From contig CAMXUZ010000047.1 in NCBI GenBank assembly GCA_947251855.1, forward strand, positions 1-9,747: DNA of 9,747 nucleotides. Direction: 5' to 3'. Every line of letters starts with the position of its first letter. The first letter of the stretch is position 1. Source of the DNA: an uncultured Ruaniaceae bacterium (GTDB lineage Bacteria; Actinomycetota; Actinomycetes; Actinomycetales; Beutenbergiaceae). Below, in pieces: positions 1-7,159 of the stretch. The translations under genes and the position numbers were made by a program. The notes under the pieces were generated by a model. It saw only the letters and a program-made list of their open reading frames with translations, was not told the DNA's origin and searched no databases.

Positions 1-366
1 GTCGATGAGGTGACCGAAGATCCCCCCCACCCCCGATCCGCCTTCGTCCGCCAGGCAGTGCGAAGGCAACTGTTCGTGGCAGTAGGAACATGTGCCGCAC
101 GCGCACACGCAGGAAACGATGACCCGGTCGCCGACCTTCAGGCTGGTGACGGCCTCACCCACCTCGGTGATCGTACCGACCCCTTCGTGCCCGAGGATCC
201 GGCCGGGCTCAACCGCAGGGACGTGCCCCTGTAAGATGTGCAGATCGGTTCCGCAGATGGTCGTCGTATCGATCTGTACGATCGCATCCGTCCCGTTGAT
301 GATCTGCGGGTCGGGAACTTCTTCCCAAGATTTCTTTCCCGGCCCGTGGTAAACGAGGGCTTTCAT
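1..366 (-). CDS. Zinc-dependent alcohol dehydrogenase, N-terminal 122 residues (partial at window edge)
   Basis: This is the N-terminal, GroES-like catalytic half of a medium-chain dehydrogenase/reductase, which oxidises alcohols (or reduces aldehydes) with NAD(P) in the cytoplasm. The translation opens MKALVYHGPGKKSWEEVP. The catalytic-zinc ligands are C38 in TICGTDLH and H60-E61 in GHEGVG. The structural-zinc cysteines C90, C93, C96 and C104 are all present, so the zinc sites look intact. The frame runs open to base 1; the Rossmann NAD-binding half lies outside the window. The ATG at 366 is preceded on the minus strand by AGGGAG (plus 373-378) with a 6-nt spacer. The gene lies 127 bp downstream of acnA in the same direction, with stem-loops between them, so co-transcription is uncertain. 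The family is secure; the substrate cannot be told from this part, and glutathione-independent formaldehyde or secondary-alcohol activity are alternatives. Confidence 0.93.
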   Translation of the reverse strand, partial: MKALVYHGPGKKSWEEVPDPQIINGTDAIVQIDTTTICGTDLHILQGHVPAVEPGRILGHEGVGTITEVGEAVTSLKVGDRVIVSCVCACGTCSYCHEQLPSHCLADEGGSGVGGIFGHLID

Positions 367-386
367 TGCCTTCTCCCTTTCCTTGC

Positions 387-408
387 GGGAGCGGGAGTCG
401 CCGCTCCC
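387..408 (-). other. Perfect 8-bp stem-loop in the adh leader
   Basis: GGGAGCGG (387-394) and CCGCTCCC (401-408) are exact inverted repeats around a 6-nt loop, ending 20 nt before the dehydrogenase start codon. No T-tract follows on the minus strand, so it is not a classical intrinsic terminator. It could be a 5'-leader structure next to the ribosome binding site or a U-less actinobacterial terminator. The stem is seen; its function is not. Confidence 0.35.
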
Positions 409-443
409 TACCACCTCCACCTTCGCACGCATTCTCCGCTTCC

Positions 444-477
444 ATGCGGGCCGAACGTCCCGGGCGCTCGCCCGCAC
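444..477 (-). terminator. Possible U-less terminator downstream of acnA
   Basis: On the minus strand GTGCGGGC pairs with GCCCGCAT (plus 470-477 with 444-451; one G-U pair), 8 bp around an 18-nt loop, starting 16 nt after the acnA stop codon. A competing smaller hairpin, CGGGC-GCTC-GCCCG (461-474), uses part of the same bases, so the two are mutually exclusive. No T-run follows. Hairpins without U-tails are often proposed as terminators in GC-rich actinobacteria; this one is only suggestive. Confidence 0.35.
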
Positions 478-493
478 TCCCCTGCCCGAGTGG

Positions 494-3310
494 TCAGGCC
501 TCGAGGAGGTTCCGCAGGACGTAGGGGAGGATCCCGCCGTGGATGAAATACGATTCTTCCGCGGGTGTGTCGATCCTTACCGTAGCGGTGAATTCGCGCG
601 AGGCGTTGCCTGATTCGCTGCTGTCCTCCACCGTCACCGTCACCTCACGCGGGATGTGTGCCTGCCCCTCGAGACCGGTGATGGAGTAGATCTCCTCGCC
701 GGTGAGTCCGAGGGTTTCTGCTGAATCACCTTCGTTGAACTGCAGGGGCAAGACCCCCATCCCGATGAGGTTGGAACGGTGAATACGTTCATACGATGCG
801 GCGAGCACGGCGCGAACTCCCAGGAGCAGGGTCCCCTTGGCAGCCCAGTCCCGGGAGGAACCGGAACCATACTCCGCCCCGGCGATGACCAGCAGCGGAA
901 CGTCGTCCTCGATGTAGGACATCGCGGCGTCATAGATCGACATCTGTTCCCCGCTGGGAAGGTGACGGGTCACGCCGCCTTCGGTCCCGGGGGCGAGTTC
1001 ATTACGAAGCCGCACATTGGCGAAGGTGCCCCGCAGCATCACCTCGTGGTTACCACGCCGAGAACCGTAGGAGTTGAAGTCCCGCCGCTCGACCCCGTGG
1101 TCCCGCAGGTAGCGCCCGGCCGGGGAGTTCCCCGCGATCGCACCGGCGGGAGAGATGTGGTCGGTCGTGACGGAGTCCCCGAGTTTCGCCAGCACCCGCG
1201 CTCCGGTGATATCGGAAATAGGAGCGGGCTCGCGCTGCATCCCGTCGAAGAACGGGGGTTGGCGCACGTAGGTGGAGTCTTCGGCCCATTCGAACATGTC
1301 CCCGGCAGGGATCTGCATGTCGCGCCAATTCTCGTCACCAGTAAAGACGTCGGAATACCCCTCGGAGAACATTCTCGCCTCGAGGCTCTCCTCGATGACC
1401 GACTGCACTTCGTCACTCGAGGGCCAGATGTCTCGAAGGTAGACCGGTTCGCCGTTCTCATCCTCACCGAGGGACTCCTGCAACACGTTGGTCCGCATCG
1501 TTCCCGCCAGCGCGTAGGCGATCACCAGCGGCGGGGAGGCGAGGAAGTTCATCTTCACTTCACCGTGGATCCGGCCTTCGAAGTTTCGGTTGCCCGACAG
1601 CACGGCGCACACGGTGAGATCCTTTTGCTCCACCCCTTCGCTCACCTCCGGGATGAGGGGACCGGAGTTGCCGATGCAAGTGGTGCAGCCATATCCCACG
1701 AGGCTGAAGCCGAGCTTCTCCAGGTATGGCGTAAGGCCCGCGCGTTCGAAATAGTCCGTCACGACGCGTGAACCGGGGGCGAGGGTCGTCTTCACCCAGG
1801 GTTTGCGGCGCAACCCGCGTTCAACCGCCTTCTTCGCGAGCAGCCCCGCGCCGATCATCACCTCGGGGTTGGAGGTGTTCGTGCAGGAGGTGATCGCGGC
1901 GATGGCGACGTCGCCGTGGTCGAGATCCACATCCTCCCCCTCGAGAGTGATCTGCGCCGGGTCGCTCGGCCACGTAGCACCCGTTCCGTCGCGCTCCTGC
2001 GCCGCGTAGTCCCGGGGCGGCTCATCGATCCGGTCGCCCGTGTGGAAGGTGAGCGGGTCGGAGGCCGGGAAGGAGGCCCAGGACCCTTGGTCCACTCCCC
2101 CCGCCTTGAGCGCCTGCTCCTGGGACTCGCCGCTGAGGAGGGCGCCGACGGTTCCGGGAACGATGCTCAACGGGATCCGGTCCTGGGGGCGCTTCGGACC
2201 GGCGATCGAGGGCATGACGTCGCTGAGATCGAGCTCCACGACCTGGCTGTAGTCGGCGGGACGGTCAGGATCGTGCCACAGGTCCTGTTCCTTCGCGTAC
2301 GCCTCCACCAGCCGGATCTGCTCCTCGCTGCGGCCCGTCAAACGCATGTATCGCAGCGTCTCTTCGTCGACGGGGAAGATCGCACACGTGGAACCGTATT
2401 CGGGGCTCATGTTCCCGAGCGTCGCACGGTTGGCGAGAGGAACGTGGGCGACCCCGGGGCCGAAGAATTCGACAAATTTGCCGACGACCCGAGTCTTGCG
2501 CAGGAGTTCGGTCACGGTGAGCACGAGGTCGGTCGCCGTGGTCCCTTCCCGCAGCTCCCCGGTGAGTTTCACCCCGATGACTTCGGGGATGAGCATGCTC
2601 ATCGGTTGCCCGAGCATCGCCGCTTCGGCTTCGATCCCACCGACGCCCCAACCGAGCACGCCCAGCCCGTTGACCATCGGCGTGTGGGAGTCGGTGCCGA
2701 CGAGAGTGTCGGGGTAGGCCTCGAGCTTGCCATCGCGTTCTCGAGTGAACACGACTCGGGAGAGGTATTCCAGGTTGACCTGGTGGCAGATCCCGGTGTT
2801 CGGGGGCACCACAAGGAAATCATCGAATGCTTGCCGGGCCCACCGGAGCAACTGGTAGCGCTCCTCGTTGCGCTCGAACTCGAGGTTCGCGTTAATCTTG
2901 TACGCATCGGGCCGGTCGAAGACGTCCGCGACGACGGAGTGGTCGATCACGAGTTCCGTCGGGATGAGCGGGTTGATCTTGCGCGGGTCCCCGCCCAGGC
3001 CCGCCATCGCATCCCGCATTCCTACGAGGTCGACCACGCAGGGCACCCCGGTGAAGTCCTGCATCAATACCCGCGCCGGCGTGTAGGGGATCTCGGTGCT
3101 CGATTCTGCCTTCGGATCCCACTGCGCGAGCGCCTTCACATGCTCTGCCGTCACCAGCCGACCATCCTCATTGCGGAGCAGGTTCTCCAGCAGCACCTTC
3201 ATGCTGTAGGGGAGGTTGACGTTCGTTTCGATCGCATCGAGGCGATGGATTTCGTACTCTTGGTCCGCAACCGTGAACTGGCTCAGGGAATTGAAACTGT
3301 TGCTCGTCAT
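494..3310 (-). CDS. acnA: Aconitate hydratase (AcnA type)
   Basis: Aconitase interconverts citrate and isocitrate through cis-aconitate in the TCA cycle, in the cytoplasm, using a [4Fe-4S] cluster. The 938-residue translation has the full-length bacterial AcnA/IRP architecture: domains 1-3 with [19 protein letters not shown] near 207-225, cluster ligands C476 (SCTNTSNP) and C542/C545 ([11 protein letters not shown]), a linker around 620-700, and the C-terminal swivel domain with [12 protein letters not shown] (712-723) and the substrate-binding loop [12 protein letters not shown] (815-826). No frameshift or missing key residue is visible. I start it at the ATG at 3310 ([12 protein letters not shown]), which has GAGGAG 7 nt upstream; the ATG at 3334 would add eight residues but lies upstream of that site. 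It is transcribed away from the CPBP protease gene across a 221-bp gap. No AcnR-type TetR regulator, common downstream of acn in corynebacteria and mycobacteria, is adjacent. Confidence 0.98.
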   Translation of the reverse strand: MTSNSFNSLSQFTVADQEYEIHRLDAIETNVNLPYSMKVLLENLLRNEDGRLVTAEHVKALAQWDPKAESSTEIPYTPARVLMQDFTGVPCVVDLVGMRDAMAGLGGDPRKINPLIPTELVIDHSVVADVFDRPDAYKINANLEFERNEERYQLLRWARQAFDDFLVVPPNTGICHQVNLEYLSRVVFTRERDGKLEAYPDTLVGTDSHTPMVNGLGVLGWGVGGIEAEAAMLGQPMSMLIPEVIGVKLTGELREGTTATDLVLTVTELLRKTRVVGKFVEFFGPGVAHVPLANRATLGNMSPEYGSTCAIFPVDEETLRYMRLTGRSEEQIRLVEAYAKEQDLWHDPDRPADYSQVVELDLSDVMPSIAGPKRPQDRIPLSIVPGTVGALLSGESQEQALKAGGVDQGSWASFPASDPLTFHTGDRIDEPPRDYAAQERDGTGATWPSDPAQITLEGEDVDLDHGDVAIAAITSCTNTSNPEVMIGAGLLAKKAVERGLRRKPWVKTTLAPGSRVVTDYFERAGLTPYLEKLGFSLVGYGCTTCIGNSGPLIPEVSEGVEQKDLTVCAVLSGNRNFEGRIHGEVKMNFLASPPLVIAYALAGTMRTNVLQESLGEDENGEPVYLRDIWPSSDEVQSVIEESLEARMFSEGYSDVFTGDENWRDMQIPAGDMFEWAEDSTYVRQPPFFDGMQREPAPISDITGARVLAKLGDSVTTDHISPAGAIAGNSPAGRYLRDHGVERRDFNSYGSRRGNHEVMLRGTFANVRLRNELAPGTEGGVTRHLPSGEQMSIYDAAMSYIEDDVPLLVIAGAEYGSGSSRDWAAKGTLLLGVRAVLAASYERIHRSNLIGMGVLPLQFNEGDSAETLGLTGEEIYSITGLEGQAHIPREVTVTVEDSSESGNASREFTATVRIDTPAEESYFIHGGILPYVLRNLLEA

Positions 3311-3317
3311 TGCTGCA

Positions 3318-3323
3318 CTCCTC
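3318..3323 (-). promoter_or_regulatory. Ribosome binding site of acnA
   Basis: GAGGAG on the minus strand, 7 nt before the ATG at 3310. It decides the start in favour of MTSNSF over the in-frame ATG 24 nt upstream. Confidence 0.8.
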
Positions 3324-3461
3324 AAGTAGACCATCGCTCCTGGGCGGCGAGTGCACCGAGGGGCGCGGTGGGACTCTTTTTTCGACCCTACTCCGCGACC
3401 CCTCGTTTAGGTAGGCGTTTCCCCCCTTTCGCTGAGCAGATAGGATAGTTGGTCCGCCCTC

Positions 3462-3521
3462 GCGCTCACGCCTCCCACCGGCGCGATACCGGCGGAGACT
3501 CCTCTCATGAGCGGTGAGCGC
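3462..3521 (-). terminator. Nested stem-loop between the CPBP protease gene and acnA, possible terminator
   Basis: An outer perfect 8-bp inverted repeat, GCGCTCAC (3462-3469) with GTGAGCGC (3514-3521), encloses an inner hairpin at 3472-3497. On the minus-strand RNA the inner hairpin has nine pairs (one G-U), a single bulged G and a 7-nt loop. The structure begins about 10 nt after the protease stop codon. No T-tract follows. It could be a U-less terminator insulating acnA from the protease gene, or part of a long acnA leader. The rest of the 221-bp gap shows no convincing promoter; TATCCT on the minus strand is a weak -10 candidate with no matching -35. Confidence 0.4.
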
Positions 3522-3531
3522 CGCCGGGATC

Positions 3532-4485
3532 TCAGACGACGACGGGGTGAGCCGTCTCTTCCGGTTGATCCCGTGGTTCCATCAGTATCAGCCCTCTCCT
3601 GGTGTCGGTGCGTGAGAGCCACATCCAGGCAGCGGCGGTCATCACGACGGTCAAGGTCGCCGACATGAGGAGCTGGAGGGGTTCGACGTCACCCTGCCCG
3701 AGGATCGAGGGGTTGAAGGGGCTGAGGAGGAAGAGATTGAGGTTATTAGCAGTGTGAAGCACGATGGCGAGTTCGAGCCCGCCGCTCTTCCATACGAGCA
3801 GGCCCATGCAGATCGCAAACACGGCGATATCGATCTGCCCGAGCCAACCGTACTCGTGCCCGATCATGAAGAAGGGCACGGGCACAAGAATCCCCCAGGC
3901 CGGTGATTTCAGCCAGGTTCCGAGCGTCTGTTGCGCCAGACCTCGAAAAACGTACTCCTCGGCGGCGCATTGCAGCGGGGTGAGAACGACGATGACCGCG
4001 AGCACTACGGTGGTGCGCAGGTTCAGGCCGGGCCATGAGAAGCCCTCCGTACCGGTGAGCAGGAAGGTCGCCGCGATCCAGATCGTGTAGATCGGAAACA
4101 CGACGGCGGCGGGGCGCCATATCAGTCTCCACCGGATTCGGCGGGAGGTGGAATGAATGATCCCGGGAGCTCGGCCACCCCACCTGGAGCCCAGCACCGC
4201 TGCGGGAAGCATAAGGGCAACCAACCCGAGCATCGCGACCATGTCCAGTGGCCGGGTGGGGTCGGTGAACTCTTCGGTCGTGCTCCACGCCACGCCCCCG
4301 CCGAGGTGCTCGGCGATCGCTGCGGTCGCAAGGATGAGGCTGATGAGTACGACCACCCCGCCGCTATACAGCGCGAAGCTCAGAGCTATCGACGTGAGGG
4401 GGCGCCACCAGCGAGAAGATGTGTCCATCTCGCGGGCGAGGAGGTGGTATCGAAACGGTGCGGTTTTCCATGATTTGTGCGTCAC
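3532..4485 (-). CDS. CPBP-family (CAAX/Abi type) intramembrane metalloprotease
   Basis: A 317-residue polytopic membrane protein of the CPBP glutamic/metalloprotease family (Rce1/Abi superfamily), whose members cleave substrates inside the membrane; many bacterial members have unknown substrates or act in bacteriocin self-immunity. The motifs are in order: EEYVFRG (E176, E177, R181), FFMIGH (F206, H210) and HTANN (H244, N248), so the catalytic set is complete. About seven or eight hydrophobic segments are seen, roughly 34-56, 80-99, 126-143, 158-174, 197-209, 217-232, 238-255 and 268-290. The GTG start at 4485 keeps an N-terminal YHLLARE...RWWRPL stretch resembling that of actinobacterial relatives; an AGGGG lies very close upstream, so initiation is not ideal. 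It is divergent from the histidine kinase across 119 bp that contain a palindrome. Family confident; substrate unknown. Confidence 0.93.
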   Translation of the reverse strand: MTHKSWKTAPFRYHLLAREMDTSSRWWRPLTSIALSFALYSGGVVVLISLILATAAIAEHLGGGVAWSTTEEFTDPTRPLDMVAMLGLVALMLPAAVLGSRWGGRAPGIIHSTSRRIRWRLIWRPAAVVFPIYTIWIAATFLLTGTEGFSWPGLNLRTTVVLAVIVVLTPLQCAAEEYVFRGLAQQTLGTWLKSPAWGILVPVPFFMIGHEYGWLGQIDIAVFAICMGLLVWKSGGLELAIVLHTANNLNLFLLSPFNPSILGQGDVEPLQLLMSATLTVVMTAAAWMWLSRTDTRRGLILMEPRDQPEETAHPVVV

Positions 4486-4554
4486 GGCCCCTATTGTTGT
4501 TCGACGGCAGGGGCTCGGGGATCATCCGTTGTTATGGAGTTCGAAGGCTCCGCT

Positions 4555-4570
4555 TCGTCCTTTTGGACGA
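4555..4570. promoter_or_regulatory. Perfect palindrome TCGTCC-TTTT-GGACGA, putative operator
   Basis: A 6-bp perfect inverted repeat with a 4-nt spacer in the divergent gap between the protease and kinase genes. If the kinase transcript starts at its ATG (4605), the palindrome is centred near -43, where class II activators usually bind. NarL-type regulators bind short inverted repeats, so the response regulator encoded here is the natural candidate. It could also form a small RNA hairpin, but it lies upstream of the inferred start site. Confidence 0.45.
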
Positions 4571-4592
4571 TCTGCTCGGCTGCGAAGGTTCT

Positions 4593-4598
4593 TAGAAT
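4593..4598 (+). promoter_or_regulatory. -10 hexamer TAGAAT for a leaderless kinase transcript
   Basis: TAGAAT matches the bacterial -10 consensus at 5 of 6 positions and ends 6 nt before the kinase ATG, so transcription would begin at or next to the start codon. The absence of a Shine-Dalgarno sequence fits. No good -35 lies at 16-18 nt; TTGGAC (4563-4568) is 24 nt away, which suggests an activator-dependent promoter. Confidence 0.5.
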
Positions 4599-4604
4599 GC
4601 TTCT

Positions 4605-5834
4605 ATGCCCGCCTCTCCCCTCGCGCAGCATGACGTCAATCGGCTGCTGCCATTCTCCGCGAGGTTTCTACGCGAATCACCGAAACTCCGCGCTGCGGTG
4701 ATTTCGCTTGCCTGCCTCGTCATCGGCCTCGGGGTGTTTCTTTTGAACCTCGGGCTCTCCCTCGACTCCTATGGAGAGGCTGGACTCGACCGGCTCGCGG
4801 GCTTCTTCGCGGCTGACCTCATCGTGGGGATTCTCGCATGTTCATTAGTCGGGGTCGCCCGCCGATCGCTCCCGCTCAACGGATTGATCGCCCTCAGCGG
4901 TCTCGTCAGCTCGCTCGCGGGCGTAGCGGGCATCCTCGCCATTGCGCGTCTGGGTGAACACCGTTCCCGCGCGATCAATACCGCCACCGTCGTGGTCCTC
5001 ACCTCCGCGGGTACAGCGTTCTTCTATTGGCAAGATGCGGCCGTGGGCGAGCGAGGATCGATCGCCCTCAACGCGCTCGTCGCCGCTCTCATCCCTGTTG
5101 CGGCGCTGCTGTGGGGAAATGCACGTGCGTCACGAACTGCGCTCACCGCCGCAATAGTCGCGCAAGCCAAGTCAATCCAGGCCGCTCGGGAAGCGGAGAT
5201 CGAGCGGGTTCGGGCCGACGAGCGCACCGCCCTCGCCCGTGAGATGCACGACGGGGTCTCCCACCAGCTCTCGATCATTGCGATGCATGCGGGCGCGATC
5301 GCCTATCGGGAGGATCTCAGCCTCGACCAGCAGCGGGCATCAGCGATGGTCGCCCGGGACGCCTCGGCCCGTGCCGGAGAAATGCTCCACGAGGTCCTTA
5401 GTGCGCTGAGGAGATCCGACCGTTCGACCGCTCCCTCGCCCACGCCTGCAGACATCCATGCCCTAATTTCAAAGACTCGCGCGGAAGGGCTCTCCGCAAT
5501 TCTTCAGTGGAGGAACGTGAACGAAGAAGCACTTCAGGAGTTCCCTGCCACCACTAACGCACTCGTGCGGGCAATCACGGAGTTGCTCAACAATGCGAAG
5601 AAATACGCGGCGAAGTCCGAGGTGGTCATCTCCTTAGAGAAATGCGACGACGCCATCGTCCTCCTTTCGGAGAACGAAACGGTTGAACGCCCGGGTGACG
5701 ACGCTCAGCGTCTGGGCACCGGTCACGGGCTTTTAGGGATTCAGGAACGAGTCTCCCTCCTCGGTGGTACTTCCCGCTATGGGAGAACCAGCGACGGGAC
5801 GTTCCGCGTCCGTTTGGAGGTCCCACTGAGATGA
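4605..5834 (+). CDS. Membrane sensor histidine kinase (HisKA_3 / NarL-partner type)
   Basis: A 409-residue sensor kinase that should autophosphorylate on histidine and pass phosphate to the adjacent response regulator. The N-terminal part has about five hydrophobic segments (near 28-50, 66-85, 90-115, 125-141 and 153-172) with very short loops, so there is no sizeable extracytoplasmic sensor domain. A charged helix (about 187-212) leads into the dimerisation domain AREMHDGVSHQL with phosphoacceptor H215. The ATPase domain has an N-box (E326...N330) and a G-box GHGLLGIQERV (373-383) followed by SLLGG. Where relatives carry a D-x-G box this protein reads LLSENETVERPG (353-364), and the N-box ends in Tyr (Y334) rather than the frequent His. 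The ATG has no ribosome binding site but a -10 hexamer 6 nt upstream. The stop overlaps the regulator start as ATGA, showing translational coupling. Signal unknown. Confidence 0.95.
   Translation: MPASPLAQHDVNRLLPFSARFLRESPKLRAAVISLACLVIGLGVFLLNLGLSLDSYGEAGLDRLAGFFAADLIVGILACSLVGVARRSLPLNGLIALSGLVSSLAGVAGILAIARLGEHRSRAINTATVVVLTSAGTAFFYWQDAAVGERGSIALNALVAALIPVAALLWGNARASRTALTAAIVAQAKSIQAAREAEIERVRADERTALAREMHDGVSHQLSIIAMHAGAIAYREDLSLDQQRASAMVARDASARAGEMLHEVLSALRRSDRSTAPSPTPADIHALISKTRAEGLSAILQWRNVNEEALQEFPATTNALVRAITELLNNAKKYAAKSEVVISLEKCDDAIVLLSENETVERPGDDAQRLGTGHGLLGIQERVSLLGGTSRYGRTSDGTFRVRLEVPLR
5816..5821 (+). promoter_or_regulatory. Ribosome binding site of the response regulator, inside the kinase gene
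   Basis: GGAGGT lies 9 nt before the regulator ATG at 5831, within the last codons of the kinase. It supports that start and coupled translation. Confidence 0.7.
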
Positions 5835-6499
5835 CCCAAGATCGCATCCGCGTACTCCTTGTTGATGACGAGCCGCTCATGCGAGCCGGGATCCGGCTGA
5901 TGGTCGATGGCGTTGACGGTATCGAGGTCGTTGGTGAGGCCGCAGATGGCCACGAAGCCATCGAGGCCGTAGCCCACCATGATCCTGATGTTGTGCTTAT
6001 GGATATCCGGATGCCGCGAATGGACGGGTTGGAGGCAACGCGGGTGCTGAAGGACTCCGAGGCGAGGGCGAGTATCGTCGTCCTCACCGCTTTTGATACG
6101 GACAACTTTCTGCTCGATGCGTTGCGCCTCGGCGCGTGTTCGTTCTTGTTGAAGGATTCCACTCCTGAGGCGTTGCTACGTGCGATCCGTGACGCAGCCA
6201 CCGATCAACCACTGATCTCTGCTGGAGCCCTCCAGCGGCTCGTTGCTCTTGCCCGCCTGCCTGAGGACGAGCCCGGCGATAGGCCTGGCCCGAGCGTTCC
6301 TCCTCCGCCTCAGTACGTGACCGCGCGGGAATGGGAAGTAGCCCGGTGCATTGCGCAAGGACTGACGAATGCAGAGATTGCCGAGACTCTATTTCTCAGC
6401 CCGACAACGATAAAGACCCACCTCGCGAGTCTGTTCGCGAAACTGCACGTGACCAATCGTGTGCAACTGGCCATCCGCGTGCTGGAAGCGGAGCGCTGA
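5831..6499 (+). CDS. NarL/LuxR-family response regulator
   Basis: A 222-residue DNA-binding response regulator. The receiver domain (about 5-120) has the acidic pair D12/D13, phospho-acceptor D58 in LMDIRMPRMDG, the switch residue T86 and K108 in LLKDSTPE. After a proline-rich linker (about 144-161), a LuxR/GerE helix-turn-helix fills 162-222, with LTNAEIAETLFLSPTTIKTHL and the terminal NRVQLAI. All canonical phosphorylation residues are present. The start ATG overlaps the kinase stop by 4 bp, so the pair is one operon. The palindrome at 4555-4570 in front of the operon is a candidate binding site, implying autoregulation. No transporter gene follows, so the regulon target is not obvious; the divergent protease gene is one candidate. 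Confidence 0.97.
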   Translation: MTQDRIRVLLVDDEPLMRAGIRLMVDGVDGIEVVGEAADGHEAIEAVAHHDPDVVLMDIRMPRMDGLEATRVLKDSEARASIVVLTAFDTDNFLLDALRLGACSFLLKDSTPEALLRAIRDAATDQPLISAGALQRLVALARLPEDEPGDRPGPSVPPPPQYVTAREWEVARCIAQGLTNAEIAETLFLSPTTIKTHLASLFAKLHVTNRVQLAIRVLEAER

Positions 6500-6521
6500 G
6501 GCGCCCCGTGACGCAAGGGGG

Positions 6522-6550
6522 TTGTGATCCGGGCCGGCAGTTCCTACCGT
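6522..6550 (+). promoter_or_regulatory. Weak promoter candidate before the 6602 gene
   Basis: TTGTGA (6522-6527) and TACCGT (6545-6550) are separated by exactly 17 nt in the gap after the response regulator. Matches to consensus are 4/6 and 3/6, so this may be chance; the gene could instead be read through from the kinase operon. Confidence 0.25.
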
Positions 6551-6590
6551 GGGGCAACGCATCTCAGCCGAGGCGTGAAGAGCCCCGCCC

Positions 6591-6597
6591 AAGGAGG
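6591..6597 (+). promoter_or_regulatory. Strong ribosome binding site deciding the 6602 start
   Basis: AAGGAGG, a near-perfect Shine-Dalgarno sequence, ends 4 nt before the GTG at 6602. It argues against the upstream in-frame ATG at 6524. Confidence 0.75.
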
Positions 6598-6601
6598 ACC
6601 C

Positions 6602-7159
6602 GTGAGCACCGCAGCAGACATCATCAGTAAGTGGCCCGACGAATCACGTGGGGCCGCGCAGCTCGTCGTCGATAAATATGGCGAGCCCCAGGAAACGACC
6701 CCCTCGCTCCTGGTTTGGCCCCAGCCCGGTCCCTGGAAACGGATGACCGCCACGGCAGAGTTTTCTGAGCACCAGTTCCCCTCTCCCCATAACGATTCCG
6801 TGGAATCCGTGATCGGCTTTCACGTTCCACCGGAGAAGGTTTCGGAACTCGCAGCGTTTGATGGCAGCGTCGTGGTCGACAGGACTCAGGGAGAACTCTC
6901 CGCTCGGTGCCACGACGAGGAGGCGAATAACCTCGCTCTTAATCTCGCCCGGGACATCGTGATGGAACAGCGCAGCGTTGATGAGGCACGGCAGTACTAC
7001 GCGAAAGAATTTCTCGACTACCGGCGGGGGCTGCCCACCCCCTACATGAACGAACTTCGCTTCGGAAACGATACTGATGCCGCCGATCCCGGAGAGGCAA
7101 TCATCTCCGACACTGAACTCGAGCGCGCGGCGAAGGAAGGTGAGGATCGCTCCGGCTGA
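6602..7159 (+). CDS. Conserved protein of unknown function
   Basis: A soluble-looking 185-residue protein with no signal peptide or membrane segment. The start is GTG at 6602 (translation (M)STAADIISKWP). Visible blocks, by rough residue number, are AAQLVVDKYGEP (18-29), a GPWKRM stretch (near 43-48), an FPSPHND block (near 59-65), AFDGSVVVDRTQGELSARC (about 87-105), LALNLARDIVMEQRSVDEAR and YYAKEFLDYRRGLPTPYMNELRF (about 132-154, broken here for length: YYAKEFLDYRR then GLPTPYMNELRF). From memory, very similar proteins of unknown function occur in Proteobacteria as well as some Actinomycetota, so the blocks are probably family-wide; I could not search to confirm. The last 25-30 residues are acidic and look poorly conserved. 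It follows the two-component pair by 102 bp on the same strand, but I see no evidence of a functional link. I assign no function. Confidence 0.85.
   Translation: MSTAADIISKWPDESRGAAQLVVDKYGEPQETTPSLLVWPQPGPWKRMTATAEFSEHQFPSPHNDSVESVIGFHVPPEKVSELAAFDGSVVVDRTQGELSARCHDEEANNLALNLARDIVMEQRSVDEARQYYAKEFLDYRRGLPTPYMNELRFGNDTDAADPGEAIISDTELERAAKEGEDRSG

Noticed and set aside
779..1771. Plus-strand open frame (330 codons) opposite acnA
   Set aside because: Same reason: a codon-bias shadow of the aconitase C-terminal half, with no motif and no ribosome binding site of its own that stands out.
3311..3334. acnA start at the ATG at 3334
   Set aside because: The good ribosome binding site (3318-3323) lies downstream of that ATG and is placed correctly for the ATG at 3310.
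3407..3425. DtxR/IdeR-like iron box (TTAGGTAGGC...) upstream of acnA
   Set aside because: Only the left half resembles the consensus; about 10 of 19 positions match by hand and the second arm is absent.
1916..3448. Long plus-strand open frame (510 codons) opposite acnA
   Set aside because: It is antisense to an unmistakable aconitase in a GC-rich genome; its translation is rich in Arg/Gly/His/Val with no recognisable domain, as expected for a shadow frame.
6524..6601. N-terminal extension of the unknown protein from the ATG at 6524
   Set aside because: AAGGAGG lies just before the GTG at 6602, and the extra 26 residues look like translated leader sequence.
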